A stretch of DNA of 64,000 nt from Symbiodinium sp. CCMP2592. Its lineage: Eukaryota; Sar; Dinophyceae; Suessiales; Symbiodiniaceae. Where the stretch lies: contig CAJNDT010006202.1 in assembly GCA_905221615.1 (NCBI GenBank), positions 1,173,848-1,237,847 on the forward strand, given 5' to 3'. Under the pieces are notes generated by a model. It did not search any database. It was given only the letters and a program-made list of their open reading frames with translations, and was not told the origin of the DNA. The stretch's first letter is position 1. Each line of letters begins with the position of its first letter. Of this stretch, positions 22,240 through 36,292 are shown in pieces. The position numbers and the translations under genes were made by a program.

Positions 22240-23095
22240 CAAGTTCATGTGCAAGGCGCAAGTACAGATCTTCTCAGCACAAAAAAACTCCAGAGCATGG
22301 GACATACCATGCTTTCGACAATTATAACGTTCAATTAGTTCTATGACTCTCTGCGTGAGTCTCTACGATAGCCTGATGCTTGAGTGCCACTTGCAGCTGC
22401 GACAGCAAAGCTTCAGCCACCGAAGTCAGATCGCTGGCGGTTGACGGAGAGTTTTTAGCACGTCTCAGTTCTATTCATGTACCTGGCACACTTCAACCGC
22501 TCAGCACCCATGGCTGGTTCCGTTGCGCTCAAGGCACCAGCGACAACCGCTGGACACTGATGGCGCCCTTTGGATTTCGTGTTACATCCAACTGTTCAGA
22601 GTTTAGAGTCTGAAGCCTTGATATCCAAATTGAAAATATTGTCGGGCTCTGCAGGTTTAGTCGAGAAGGTTTTGGAATATTGGTGCAAGCCAGCACTGTC
22701 CAAATCCACACAGACAGCGGCACATGCGGCTGCTTCCCAGCAGCACGCCTCTGCACGCCATGCGGAGGTTCGGTGTTCCGTCGGCATGGGCAGGAAAGAC
22801 GTGCCCATCAAAGAATACACCGCACGATAAACAAGTACTGTAATGGCTGAGTCGTGTCCCAAATGCTCGTAGCTCAGCTCCACTAGTCTGAGACTCTCAT
22901 GCAGGGCCTGCTAGCAGTTCCATGAAGCCCTGACCGCTCATTCTGGGAGTGAATATGAATGGTCTTTCCTTCACTGGTCAACTCTCAAAGACCAACATCG
23001 TCTCTCAGTTATGTATAAGTTCTATATCACTGTGTTCATTTCGCACAGATTTGACTGGGCAGCGTCTCTTCCTGAATCCATGGTGAACAGCCGTC
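22240..23095. other. Anonymous sequence, no gene recognised
   Basis: Overlapping short frames on both strands near 22529-22883. None is recognisable. Confidence 0.4.
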
Positions 23096-23205
23096 CCCAA
23101 AGAGCCCAATTACCCTTAATTTAGCAATATATATTTAGATCATGATAGTAACACATATATGTTTCGGGGCATGTTGCCGAATTGAGGGGTATTGTGCTCT
23201 TTGGG
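23096..23205. repeat. Family C foldback element
   Basis: CCCAAAGAGCCCAATTACCC at the left pairs with GGGGTATTGTGCTCTTTGGG at the right, with mismatches. The interior is AT-rich. Confidence 0.8.
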
Positions 23206-24668
23206 TTATTTGCTCTCCGGCTTGTAGGGCAACAAGAAACAGAAGGTACGATCCGGCTGGTGATGCACTTGTCGGCAGCCAAGTCTTTGTTAAGGCTTAG
23301 TGATGCTTAGGGCTTAGGGCTTATGGTCATGTAGCCTGGGACAGGCCCGGAGTTGACAGGAGTGCACGTCTCCTCCATACTACACGATCGCATCTTAAAG
23401 TATCTATAGTTTCCTATGTGGTTCCTTCTAATGCAAAGGAGTCTCATGGACATCCAATACGGCTTTGAGGAATCATATCCTCAGGATAGTGCCATGGTAC
23501 GGACAGAGCAAAACTGTGTTGTTTTAGAGCCCTGGGCTCGAACCCCGTGAACCGTGAGCCACGCAAACCAGCGGCTCTTCAGAAGGGCCCCTCGGGGGTA
23601 TCAACCTAACATCTGCCATCCCACTATATTTTTTGGGAGATTCCTTATTATAATTATAGTATTATTGGCCTCAAAACCATAAGACCGAAACCATGAACAA
23701 TGAAGCCTGCACACGCCAAGTCGTCAATCTGCAGCGAACATGGAACCCTAGGGCCTACTTATTAGGTACGTTTACATACCACCTTTAGTGGAGCAGTACA
23801 GTATGCCATGCCTCTCTAGTGCGCACATATATGAAGACGATTACGGTAAACTCTTTAACGCTGTGTACACTCTTGAAGCAAACTCCCTCTCACCAACGCC
23901 CTCAACCTCCGAGTCATTGAACTAGAGACTAAGCCATTTCGTCTCCTTTGTCAAAGCCTCCAAATAACTATTTAAGCAAATCGAAGCGGTATCATAAACA
24001 AGTCCTGACTTTGAGTTCGAGTCTGTCTTGTATTTGTATATGCTCTCGCAGCTTCCGCTGCCTCTACATGTAACGGACATGGAGCCTAGGTTGCCAAGTA
24101 CTGCAAGTATGAATTTTGTCTAGACTCCTGGGACATGCAGCTTAGAGTTTACGGTCAACCCGTCCCAGTACCGACCCTGCAGCATGTCGTTCCTGCGTCA
24201 AGACAGGTGTGTCTAGAATTGGGAACCCTGAGCCCGAAACCCAAGTGCTTGTCTTGCTGCATCGATGATGTGCACCGGCCTGTTCCGCCTACTTGGAGTG
24301 GGTCAGCTTGTGGAAAACCCTCGCTCGAGGTTTCGTCTAAGAAGTGTAGAGTTGGTCTTAGAGGGTCCCTGTTTTTCTGACGGGCTTCCCGATTGATTCC
24401 ACATTTTGGCCGGCTCCCTTCTGCCAAATGCCTCACCAACTTGTTTGGACAGTTTTGTTGCTCTCCCAGGGCACGGTGTTTTGGCTCCGCTCGGATGGCA
24501 TACCGGAGTTCAGAAGTGCATCAAACTGCAATACCTACTCGAAAGTTCTGGTCTTTCAGCTACCCCTGACTTCAAGACTATCTCGATCCGGGGTCCACTT
24601 AATGGCCGGACGGCCACGGACAGCGGGGCGTAGTGATTACAAGAAGCCCCCATCCTCTTTCGTAGCAG
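23206..24668. other. Anonymous sequence with a family D fragment
   Basis: At 23622-23682 the words CTATATTTTTTGGGAGATTC, CTTATTATAATTATAGTATT and GGCCTCAAAACC match the interior of family D without its ends. No gene was recognised elsewhere. Confidence 0.45.
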
Positions 24669-24782
24669 TACTTGGAGGATCATGGGACTTAGTAACCAGG
24701 GTTATAATTTAGGTAACTATACTCATATCTCCAAATAGGGTACTTACAACCGTACTTACTAAGTCCCATGATCCTCCAAGTA
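24669..24782. repeat. Foldback element G with a 27-bp perfect terminal inverted repeat
   Basis: TACTTGGAGGATCATGGGAC then TTAGTAA at the left is exactly complementary to the right end. The 114-bp element has no second copy in the window, yet the perfect arms suggest recent activity or constraint. Confidence 0.9.
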
Positions 24783-24852
24783 GACCCTAAACCCCAAACC
24801 CTATAGATCCCTTTAAGGAACCCTATAGATCCCTTTATAAGGAGCCCCTTTT
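24783..24852. repeat. Repeat H: tandem CCTATAGATCCCTTTAAGGA units
   Basis: ACCCTATAGATCCCTTTAAG is present twice in tandem with a third decayed unit. Similar arrays lie at 21985-22037, 41978-42037 and 55110-55175. Confidence 0.65.
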
Positions 24853-24916
24853 AAGGAGCGGCTGTTCAGGTTCAGAGTTTACATTCGGATCCGGGTCTTA
24901 AGGTCTAAGAAACGAA

Positions 24917-25052
24917 CAGGGTTTAGGGCTTATAAGGTTATGGGGGTTATAGATTCTGGGGGTTATAGGATTATGAAAGGATTTAGGTCTTAGGGTTTAT
25001 ATGGTTATGGGGGTTATAGATTTTGGGGGTTGGATTTAGGGTTTAGGGTTTG
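24917..25052 (+). repeat. TTTAGGG-like tract with a 67-bp tandem duplication
   Basis: GGTTATGGGGGTTATAGATT occurs at 24936 and 25003 (offset 67 bp). The tract ends in GGATTTAGGGTTTAGGGTTT. It is G-rich on the + strand. Confidence 0.75.
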
Positions 25053-28000
25053 AAGTTGTAGATCTGGGGCAGATCATGGGGCGATCTGTGTCAGTCTCTG
25101 GTATTCATGGCCTTTGGCTGATGGCATCTCATCTCACGGAGTTGTCAGACATCGTGGGGCTGACTTAGGCTCTTGGGGTGCAGTTCAGGCGCTTTTGCAG
25201 GTTTAGTGTTTAGTCAGAAAAGGGTTTAGCCAGAGTTTCCTCAATGTACACATGGAGTACTCACACATAGCTCGCCTGTGGCCAGGGCTTGGGCTTGCTA
25301 TCCCTAGGGTCGTGCGCAGCACAGTCCCATCGAATGGTCACGTGTAGCCTTTCAGATCAGAAAATTCTGTCCGAACGTTTGTGCTGTTGTGTTCGAAGCA
25401 TATTGTCTACGATGCATCGCTTTGCTCAGGGAGATGCATGCCTGGACTTTCTCAGAGAACGCGACCGCTTACCCTCTGACTTCTGTGCGTTTCCCAGGGA
25501 GACATGTGACCATAGAAGGAATGCAGTGCTTCAAGCTAAGGGTAGATTCTGCTCACCGGTTAGGGACTTGTACTGTAGGACAACGGACGCGAGCTCGCAG
25601 ACGGTTCTGCATCAATGTCGGTTTGCTTTTGCATGAATTCAATGAGAGTACGCTTACCAACAAGCTGACTGAAAAGAACACGCACGTTTTTGCAGACTGC
25701 ACACCGGTCGGCTAAGCTTTGGGCATCGTCACTTGTTGCAACAATTCTTCTTTGAGTTCGCGGCAAGTACGAACCTTGTCGCACTCCTGTCCACAGTATG
25801 AAGGTTTAAACACTACGGGCCATCCCTCGTCCTGCTGCAGCCAGTACCAAAGAGACGAAATAAATGCAGTTGCCGGCTGAAGATGTAACTTCTTCCTGTC
25901 CCTTGCTGCAGCGTGCCGGGGCTGACCCGTACCTTTAAACGCCTGTGCATCTTTTGTGGCGTATATGAGACGCCGTAATTTGTTGATTTCTTCTGCATCG
26001 CATTTGGTTGATCTGTCGCTGCTTCTTCCAAGTTCTTAGCTCTTGGAGGATATTGCATGTCGGATATAACCGTTGCATTAGCCTTACTGTAATCTGTACA
26101 GTACCGTTGCAGTAACCTGACACTATAAGCTTGTTTTGCAGTTGAGCACGAACAGCAGTCTGTAGACATCATGCCCTGATGCATCTGCGATTTTGCTGAA
26201 AGCCGTTACCAAGCCCTGCGGTACAAGTCATGCCAAAACCTCTTCTCAGCCAGGCTTTAGCAGAAAGACCTGCCAATATGTCGACGGGTGTATAAGGGAG
26301 TTCGTGAGAAGGCAGTTTATCATGCCAGACAACGGCACGCACAGGACAGGAGCTGTTCAGTGTTCCCAGTATAACCCTAAATCCTAAACCCTGGCATCAC
26401 CCTGAAGCCTCAACAGCGGCTGCTATCCTCCAGGATCGCCGCGGGACTGCTGCTTTTTTCTTCCATGTTATCGAATGACAGTCCCCACCCACCTTGCATC
26501 GGGAGCGTCCTGGCTTGTGCTACAACATCCGAGCCAGTGAATGCCTGGGTAGACACCAAAGAGGAACTCTGCCATGATCCTTACACAGGCTGTGGCAGTG
26601 TGAAGCTCTCCCATCTTTGGAGATCTGATTCAGGTCGACAATGGCCTGTTCGCATCAGTTCTATAGCGATCAGGGCCTGGTAATATGACAGTCTTAGTCA
26701 AGCCTGAGTCCTTCATCTGACACCCTAAGCCTCAACACGATGGCCCATCGTGCCGATGCCGGCTTTGTGAGTTAGGCTGCCGAATGGAGCGGCGCAGCGC
26801 ACTGGTCGCACAGATCCCTCCCAAGAGAACTCAGACTTGACAGCTAACACGGGGGTATGAACAACTTTGGCGTGTGAACATCCTGCAATAGTGTTCCAAT
26901 ATTATGAAGCTTTAATTAGTATAGAGCAAAGCAAAGATTCCAACTATTCAGGCTTCTAAGGTTCAGTTTAGAGGGCGGCGAGGTGCACAGAGAGTGGGGG
27001 ATAATTTGGTGTTTCGATGGTTCAATTTAAAGCGACGAGTCTTCCAGACGAAAGCAAGTTCCCGAAGCAGCGCGCTAGAAATGCAGAGCTTTGGTTTTCA
27101 CCGGCACTGCTGGGACCCAGCACTTCAAAGGCAGACAGCATTCGTGACAGACTACAGAAGCCTGCTGGCAGTTGCAATGTACTGCGTGCGCGTGTTGAAT
27201 ATGCAGGTATATGGTATCAAAATATGGGCTGGAACAACCAGTGTTTACAATCATTCCTTAGGTTCCCTCACTATATTTCATTCTAACCTACCCCCCTCCA
27301 AATAAACGTACTCCAATTGTTAAAGCTCCTATATTTTCTATGTAGCAGCTGAAGGACTATGAGTCGGGAGTGTTCTGCTGCACAGCAGCGACATGGCAGC
27401 AGGCATTCGATTGCCCGGCTATGGCCTTGAGGCCTACGCTTTCCCAGGCATTCTGAAAGGTTTATCCCAGCTTGTCGCATGAACCTGAATACCGGAAGCA
27501 ACAGCAACCAGCTCGGATACTCCCATTTAGCACCACTGCAGCTTGAAGCTGGATGCCACGGATCAGAGCCCATGGCTATGGCCATTGCTTGCCTTCCTGC
27601 CTTGTTATAGACAGATGCTGCAGGATGCAACGAATGGCTTTGGGGCTCACTTGTAGCTCAAGTTTTCCCACCGCAAGCACCAAAACAAACGCTTTCAGCG
27701 ACAACAACTCGAAGACAGAACTACCAGCTGCAGAAGCAGAAGCACCAGCATGAGACATCGAATCCCCCCTACCCAGGAAGCGCTGCAACTACAAGGCAAT
27801 TCGAATCCTGGATGTGGGCCAGAACAACATCGACGACAGCCCACGGCAACGATGCCTGGACCTGCACGACAAACGACGACCCAACAGCAAAAGCAACGAC
27901 AACTCCAGCAGGCCTGGCCGGGGTCCGCCGGAACACCGGCACGAGCACCTAGGGTTTAGGGCTTATGGTTTAGGGTAGCAACAGTGACAATAGCAACCAG

Positions 28001-28753
28001 AACATTTGTGTATGGGCCAGTGCGTCAGTCACTTACGAAATTGCTGGCACAAGGACCGGGTACACCCAATGTTCCGTGGCATTCCCTACGTGCACTGTGC
28101 GAGCACCAGGTAGGACAGCGCCAAGCCCGAAACGATTTTAGTTGGCCGGGGCATGCATCACCCATTGTCGCAATGGAGGAACTCAGACAGTGCCGCACAC
28201 TACCTTGACCGTACTACTGCGCCATTTGTCCTCGTCAGAGACTGTGAAGCCTCCTCTGCGCCAGCAGCTTGCAGCATCTGGTCCCACAGAAGCCTCAAGT
28301 TTTCTGGCCCGACAGCGAACAACAGCCACAAGAGTAAAAGCGTTTGTCGTTGGACACTTTGGCAAGGCACAGGTCTACATCCGGTCCAGTACTTGACAAA
28401 CTGTTGTTGCACCCGGCTGTGTATGTCATATCCTTGTGCTCCGAAGGCAGGCTCAACCAAAGACTACTGCGAAATCCAAGAAGCCCTTATTACACCCCAG
28501 GTCGTTTGAGTGGTTGACAGTTTACAGACAGGGGGTGTGCAGATATTCCGGTGTCGCAATGAAGAGACCCGAGACTTCGGAGCCTTGAGAGTAGAGGGCT
28601 CAGGGTCCAGAGAGGCCCATGTTGAACCTCAATCCCTACAACGTTGAACGGGAGGACTACAGGACAGAGCCGCTTTGACACCCTCTGCAAAGTCCCACGC
28701 AACCCTGAGACCTAGGCGCGACGGCGTTCCCTTGAGGCGCTGGTGAGCATATT
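25053..28753. other. Anonymous sequence, no gene recognised
   Basis: Open frames reach about 123 codons and overlap on both strands without known motifs. A short TTTAGGG tract (AGGGTTTAGGGCTTATGGTT) lies at 27951-27975. The region 27640-27950 is rich in CAA/ACG words that give Gln/Thr/Pro frames. Confidence 0.4.
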
Positions 28754-29474
<721 letters not shown>

Positions 29475-30592
29475 GGATTGTTGTAGGAATTGTTGATTTC
29501 CATGCTGTCGGATTCAGGATCTAGGGCATGGGCTTCGGATGTGGGGCTTGGGGTTTGTGGTTTCTGATGTCAGTGGGCTCATGCCGGCGGAAGCCTTTGT
29601 TTTCCCACGGCAGAGTATATGCTTCTGGCTACCATGGGATCGGCTCGACAATCCGGAGTGCCCATCAGGCTTCATGTCCTTAATTTTTTCAGACGTATGC
29701 TTCAATGACGGAGTGCAGAGCGCTTTGTGGTGGTTCTGTTGTTTGTGCCAATGATCACTTGCACCACATGTGTGTGATCTCGTTCATGTCTTGACAAAGC
29801 TACTGGCCGCCAACTCTCTCAGCTAAATTACTCTTACAACTCTGCTACCCGGGAAATATCCGTGGGCAAGGCGAATGTCGGGAGTATGATGTAAGTCATG
29901 CTATGCCCAGTATCAACAGAAGCCTCCAGCCACAACTCGAAATTCTACAACAAGCCGAGACCTTACAAGCCATAAGCCCTAACTTAGCTAAACCCAAAAT
30001 CCCGATGCTCTCAGACGTGGTAAAATCATAAAGCCTTTAAGCTCAAAAAACAGTCCTTTCCGAAATTTTTCCGATACCAACACCCAACAAGTCCCATACT
30101 CCTAAAGCCGTGTACTTTCCTGGAGGCTAACCTAAATCATAAGCCCGTAATTCCTTTCAAGGCCCTAGTTACCTTCAGCTTTGTGGTCCAAAGCTCCTGA
30201 TGAATTCCGAAGCTTTCCCAAAGCCCAAATCCCTCCTTGAACCCACGGGTCAGCTCCCCGAGCCGCCTCCACAAATTGCCGGGAACCCGAAGGGTTGGTT
30301 TGGCACAAAGGTGTACGGAGGGTTCTAGATTAAAGGTGATTTTATCATGGTGTTCTCAAGGGTTCAAAAGGGTTTAAACAGTGTCCAGTAGACCCGATTG
30401 GAAAACTCCCCCCTGCCTACATAATTGCACTAGTCCGGGGGTTACCTTACTACCGCTCGAATGTGGGGCTCGGGGCAGTTGACTCTTAAATTGCTCAAAC
30501 TCGTGTGTTGTTCGTGGATGGAAACTCGCCTGTAAGCGTGCAAGAGCACCACCTTCCCGAGCAGCTGAGGACCTAAGTTATGAACCGTGTAG
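29475..30592. other. Anonymous sequence, no gene recognised
   Basis: Moderately A/C-rich sequence with AAGCCC and CTAAACCC words near 29960-30260. No coding frame was found. Confidence 0.4.
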
Positions 30593-31022
30593 TTGAAATC
30601 GTCGTCTTTGTTGTGGTTCCATGGTTCCACTTTGAGAGCTATTCATAGGGTTGGCCTTATGACTGCTGCTGTGACTAACCTCATTATTCGCATGAGTGCA
30701 TCCATCATGGTCTCGAGAAAGGTTTGCATTTGTTGTTCGAAGTTCCTGCATTACACGTATCATGAAGGCTTGTGTTGTGGTTATAGCACTGTCTTCTCTT
30801 GCACGGGGCATTTGGCGGTTTTCAATCCCTCGTTTATGGTTTCGTTTGGCCTCTGTGTGCCTGAGGGTGGTGTACAGTACCGTCTCATGTACTTCAATGG
30901 ATCAGGGAGACTGCTCTTTACGATTATGGATTGTGTGCTGGAAGAATTTGTGTTTCAAGGTCCAATGCACCTTCATAAGAGTAGCATCTTTTCTGGAGAG
31001 GGGCTAGATTCTGCATTCTGCA

Positions 31023-31646
31023 ATGCAAGATGGACAGTGCATTGAGCCGGTCTATGCAATCCACGCCTGTTGCTCGTGCATCCTTGCATCCTGGTGCCCC
31101 TTTGTTTCTGTGTATGCATGCTGGTGCTCCTCCATTCTTGCTTGGGTACTGACCTTCTGGGGCTATGGATATCACGAGTGCGGAGTTTGTCCAAGTACTT
31201 CAGATGTCTTTGGGGTCTGTGGTGTTCCAGAACACGAGGCACTAGTCGGCAATGGTGACGAGGATAGCACCGGTAGTTCTGCTGCATTGGTCGACTGCCA
31301 AGATATCATGTTGGACATTGTAGCTTTGAGTCTAATTGGCGACGTCTGTCTTATGCGTGGTAGTTGCCCGACGTTCGTGCAATTCCCTACACGAAAGCCG
31401 AACGGCCAGTCACCATCCTCCTCTGCGTATGCCAACGGCTCTCTGCTCGGTGCCCAGCATGTTGCAGTCGCGATGCGTGCTGCGCCGATGGAACACGAAG
31501 AATCGCGGGGTCTTTCTCGAGCTCAATCACCGAGAGGTTGTCGGAAGTCGTTTGCGAGTGTCGGGTCAGTGAGCGGGCTGCTTGACAAACGAGTGGTCAT
31601 TAGACACAAACCTTTGGAGTTTCAGTTTCAGGGGGACAGGCGTTGA
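31023..31646 (+). other. Unverified 207-codon open frame
   Basis: After the hydrolase gene, this is the longest ATG-started frame of non-repetitive sequence on the + strand. It is Cys-rich at the start (residues 12-40) and Ser/Gly-rich later, with no motif I recognise. Overlapping frames on the opposite strand are equally plausible, so chance or a decayed retroelement fits as well as a gene. Confidence 0.12.
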
Positions 31647-32501
31647 CGGTCTTCGCCCCATGCCTTCATTTCCCGAATCACTCGGCTACATAGCCTTGCC
31701 CCTGGCAGCCGCAAACCTGAGCCACCTCAACCCTTACCCCAACCACGCCACCACCGATGACTACTGCTGCGATATTTTGAGACCCAAGCCCGGAGCTTTG
31801 TTTACATTCGGTGCGACGTGAACACCTGAAGTTGCTGCAGCCAGAAAGGTCTATGCCGTTATCGTCGGTTGCACGGCGGAGCCTTGGACAAGCATCGCTG
31901 GAAGATCCGGGCTTGTGTGGAAGGCTTTTGGGGCCGTCCATCTTCTGGAAATCCCCGGCGGCAACCAAGTAGTTCACCAAAAACCAACAGTCGGGTCTCA
32001 GATCATAGCATTCATGACATGGGTGGGGGGGAGGGGCGTGCTTTTACATGAAAGCATCGAGGGGTTCATTGCGACACCTCTGGCCACCTAAGAGGTCCGA
32101 GAAGATTATTACGAATCACTACTCACTTTTGCAAAAATGCTCAAGGAGTTTGTCACCCCTTATATAACACGTTGGATACAGTTTTCAGGGCGATCTGCTT
32201 CAAAGTGGCCTTGGACGGTAGCGATAGGCCTGAGGACTCATAGGGTTGAAACCGATATTCAAGATTTACGCGGAATTAGTTTCACGGCTCTGCTGTAGGG
32301 TACTGGTCGCCTCTTCACGAATCAGGCCTCATCGAAGGTCGCTTCAATGTACCCAATGTAAAATTTAGCTCCCGAAGAGTGCGAACCTCCATGGTGGTTG
32401 TGTGTCCCTCCTAGTTGCCTGCAGTTCAGAACTCCGATGCAAGAGTTTTCCCGTGCAATGGCATCCGGTAGCAACAGACTACTTGTGCTGTTTTTTGTCA
32501 T
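31647..32501. other. Anonymous sequence
   Basis: No repeat, hairpin or recognisable gene was seen. Confidence 0.4.
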
Positions 32502-32579
<78 letters not shown>

Positions 32580-32580
32580 C
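32502..32580. repeat. (TAC)n / (ACT)n array
   Basis: About 26 uninterrupted TAC units, the complement of the AGT motif at 28754. Confidence 0.97.
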
Positions 32581-33483
32581 CTGCAGTTGGATTCTGCGTC
32601 CCTTTCGCCCCTTGCAATCGATCGAAACCGATATCATGCCCAGGCCTATGGCCTACAACCGCTCTCTGTCCTTGCAAAGTGCGAGCCTTAGGAACTGCGG
32701 GGATCGGACCAGGAATGCGAACTTTCTCAGAGTTCAGATTACCGGGGTCGGAGTTCCGTCAGCTTCAGGAATCTGAGTAGCGAGTTCAGGGTCGAGATGA
32801 GATTGACACTCATGTCAGTACGAATGCAGCACGTGATGATCTTGATGGTGGTTGTATCGGTTTGAGGAGAAGGAGCCTGGGGTTAATCCAGGTCTGCGGG
32901 GTCTCCCCTCAGTGTCAGGTTTCAGTGCCAACGAGGTTTGTAGGACATGTCTTTGAAGCTTACCATGTCATGCAGAGCATCGAAATGAAGCCGAGATTAC
33001 ACAACAAGCCAAGAAATGTCTTGAATTGGGAATGCTCTTCAGTATTGCACCCCTGCAACAGGAAACCGAAAGCGTGTCGTCCGAGGGCCCTCACTGTAGA
33101 CATTGAAATGTTAACCCTCTCTGCCCTTGGCCTTTTTAAAGCAGTCTCACAGTGTACTGTACCGTTTAGGGTCCATGGGCGGCTTCATTGGTTTCCGTAA
33201 ACAGAGCACGTGCACGCCAAGCTTTGCGAAGGAAGGCTTACACGCCTGCTCCTACATTTAGACCCAGCTCAAAATGTAAACCCTACAAGCCTACAAGCCT
33301 TAACCCCTAAGCCCTTAACCCCACAGATCCTACAAGCCTCAATAAGCCCGAAGGTAAAATAAGCCCCAAGCCATCTTCAAGAGAAAGCCGAGATCCCACA
33401 TCCATGGGGTTTCCATCAGCTTCTGAGTCGGGAAGCCCACCCCTGGGCCCTGTTGAGGTTTGGCTTTCATACAGTTTACGTTT
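32581..33483. other. Anonymous sequence
   Basis: CTACAAGCC and CCTTAACCCC words occur near 33280-33350. No gene was recognised. Confidence 0.4.
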
Positions 33484-33552
33484 TGGGGTTTAAGGCTTAG
33501 GTTTCAGGCTTTAGGGTTTACGGTTTAGGTTTTAGGCTTTAGGTTCTAGGGA
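33484..33552 (+). repeat. Degenerate TTTAGGG-like tract
   Basis: GGGGTTTAAGGCTTAGGTTT, then GGCTTTAGGGTTTACGGTTT and AGGTTTTAGGCTTTAGG. Related variant units lie on the + strand. Confidence 0.7.
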
Positions 33553-35288
33553 TGTTCTTGTAGTCAAATTGAGTGGCAGGTGGGCTGTGGGACTGGGGGC
33601 TTGCATGGGAACCCTTCGATTCCAATTTTTGTTGAGGCTGGCTTGATTAGCTTGGCTTTGTAGAGTTGCGGTTCCAAGAGACCTGTCTCTCCCTCTCTCG
33701 CTCTGTGTCTTCGGTAATGGGTCCGCACTTGAGTCTGGGAGCCCCGAGAACAATGAGGATACACTTGGCTACAAAATTCCCCGGGCTTCGAAATCTCCTA
33801 AAGTAGGTCGGTCGTGCTTTGAGAGTCGACATTGGATGCCGATGCTCCCGAGTGTCGTGGTTTAGCCCTGTAGGACTTCAGAGTAGCATGTCCGGATCAA
33901 GCTGTCAACAGCAAGAATGCCGCCACAGCCTGTGTTAATCTGAGGACTTCTGTCGATGGTCGGGACATGCAGCATTTCTCGGCGCAGGAAGAAGCTACTT
34001 CGAGCGGACAGCCCGTAGAATCAGCAGTATCGAAGATGTTTTGAGGTCTACGGTACGAAAAGAAGCAAGTCTCCTTGTCCTAACAATCCGCATGGGGAAC
34101 GCGCCGGCGTTTTTTTTTTTTGGGGGGGGGGAAGGGGGTGTGCTTAAGGCAGCCTCCGTCGCTGCTTCAGTCAAGCACCAAGGAGGCTGGACAACCAAGG
34201 AAGGGGCTCGCCTCTGGTTTCACGGTTCGTTCGCAATCATTAAATTAGAGGCTAACGTGGCATTGATCGAAACTGAGGTTGTGTTCTTCTAAGCTGCAGT
34301 AGAGAAGACGACAATACACAGGTAGAGCAGCGGGGGAGCAGCAACGCAACTCAGTCATGAACCATGCCGTTGGAAAGCAGCAGCATGCATGTACTGCGCC
34401 TCGTTGGTTGTAGCAAGAGCAAGCCAGATTTCAGTCCCACTACTTAGCCCATTGTAGTATTTTGAGCAGAGAGCATGAAGATGCGACACGCCGATCCTGG
34501 ACGCTCTTACTGAATGTGAAGTGGATAGATGTGTAAAGGATATAAAGTCACGTTCTTGAGGTGTGGGAAATAGCCTAGCTAAATTTGCATGAACTCCACC
34601 CAACAGTATGAGTCTCGATGATGTACATGCAATGGCTGGGCAGACCTGCCTACGGCAGCACAGCTGCTTCACAACATGGCTTGGTAGCCTATTATGATCC
34701 TGCTCCGTATACATGATTATGCGCGGACCAATCACCAATGCTTTCGATTCTAACGTCCAAATCCCATATCCAAAGCCTGATCCGAACTACAGGTCCACGC
34801 CCGCAAGGCTTTTTTGGGAGCTCCCAGGCTTATGTAGAAATTACCGAAAATCGACCCGCCTCTTACCCCCCCCTCGCCTCCCCTCCCCTCCCCGGTGCCT
34901 CGAACTTGATTTCGCAGGCAAACCTGCCGAACCTTCTTATGTTGGGCACTTGGCAGCTCTGGCTTCTACACGGAATGCCTCGAGGTTTCGAAGGTCAACA
35001 GAGGCTTCACCAATCTTTGGAAGGTGTGTGGAGGCAGAAGGGTCAGATCACGGGTGGTGATAGTTCTTTACTGAACTTCGGCCCTTTGTAGTAGGGCTTG
35101 CACATCTTGTGCTTACACTTCAACAAGAGTGCCACGAGTACGGCGCCCCTTTTCCCAACATGTAACCCCAGCCCGGAGACTGGGAGCACTCAGAGCTTTC
35201 GATTGAGATGAGGAAGTTGCGACAACTCGGACAGAACATGCCAGGCCCATCGTTGAATCACATAATCACCGAAAAGGAGGATTCGGAG
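33553..35288. other. Anonymous sequence with homopolymer runs
   Basis: T12 directly followed by G10 lies at about 34110-34131 (same order as the left arm of the 44484 hairpin). A 117-codon ATG frame at 34738-35091 (+) has no recognisable domain. A C-rich run lies near 34867-34895. Confidence 0.4.
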
Positions 35289-35335
35289 AACCCTAAACCC
35301 TATACCCTAAACCCCTAAACCCTAAACCCTAAACT
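35289..35335 (-). repeat. CCCTAAA tract
   Basis: ACCCTAAACCCTATACCCTA then AACCCCTAAACCCTAAACCC, about six units in the CCCTAAA orientation. Confidence 0.85.
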
Positions 35336-35446
35336 ATGAAGCTTTCATCAGACGGGGAGGACTCCACACTAAAGCTGCAGCGGAGGCCCCTAAGTTCAGA
35401 GCGTTTTTGCCCGAGGGTGTGAGGCGAAGAAGGCATAATGTAAGCA

Positions 35447-35535
35447 CCTGATAAAGAAACCAGGGGCCTAGAACCCCAAAATAGTAAAAGCTCATATAAG
35501 GAACCCTATTAAAGGCCCAAGGTTTCTTAATCAGG
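35447..35535. repeat. Foldback element O
   Basis: CCTGATAAAGAAACCAGGGG at the left pairs with the complement of TTTCTTAATCAGG at the right. Inner CCCCAAAATAGTA and GGAACCCTATTAAAGGCCC words are those of family D in the other orientation. Confidence 0.75.
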
Positions 35536-35887
35536 TTCCTACATTAGCTGAGATCAACCCACCAGTACCCACCCCTATGGTACACAGTCAAGGCACCAGC
35601 CTTCCGCGGACGGCAAGACACAGGCCCGAACTTGTGTTTAGGGTGGCTTGAAGGATTTTTACTAGGGCTTGGCGATTTGGTTTGTGTTGGAGGTTTGCCC
35701 TTCAGGCTCTCTAGAAGCTCACAGCGTCAGGGCTGTACGAGCTACCTGGTGACTTTCGAATGCAAAGTGTGTTAGTCGTAAAGAAGCTTTGCTAAGCTCT
35801 CGTCAGCCGCTGTCCGATAGAATCCTGGACACGCAATTCCTAACAGCAGTTGCAGAAGCTTGCGTCCCGACCCCGGATCCCTGCATC

Positions 35888-36292
35888 ATGTGCGGCTCTA
35901 GAGATTTTTCACTAGGTTACTGTGGCGCAATAGCATCAGTTTCAGTTACAGACGATGTTGCAGCTGTAGCAGCATCGCAGCAATATAGAGATGTAGTGAT
36001 CCTGATTTTGCTCAAGAACCCAGGCAGAGTAAGCAACATTCTTCTTTGTGTAGTTACAAAGATGGAAAGCCCCCAACCTCAAGATCTACAGGAGCCCTCT
36101 CCGGTCATTCCTGCTGCAGCCGGTGTCGAACTGAGCTTGACTTGCGAGATCTCTTCCAAACGAGCGAGCAGGGTTCGAGACCCAGGGTTTGGGATCATGA
36201 GGGAGCTGTTGTACCGGTTTGCCTGTGTGAATGTGTATGCGCATATGCAGATATGCACATGCATCCAGAAACTGTGTGGCCTTCGCAGTTAA
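35888..36292 (+). other. Unverified open frame
   Basis: From the first ATG the frame has 134 codons; upstream in-frame sequence back to 35789 is also open but begins without ATG. Residue mix is ordinary (VAAVAASQQYRD, VVILILLKNPGR) but matches no family I can name. It may be an exon or chance. Confidence 0.12.

Noticed and set aside
36165-36190. GGTTCGAGACCC resembling a tRNA T-arm
   Set aside because: The stem is only three to four pairs and no D-arm or anticodon arm lies upstream.
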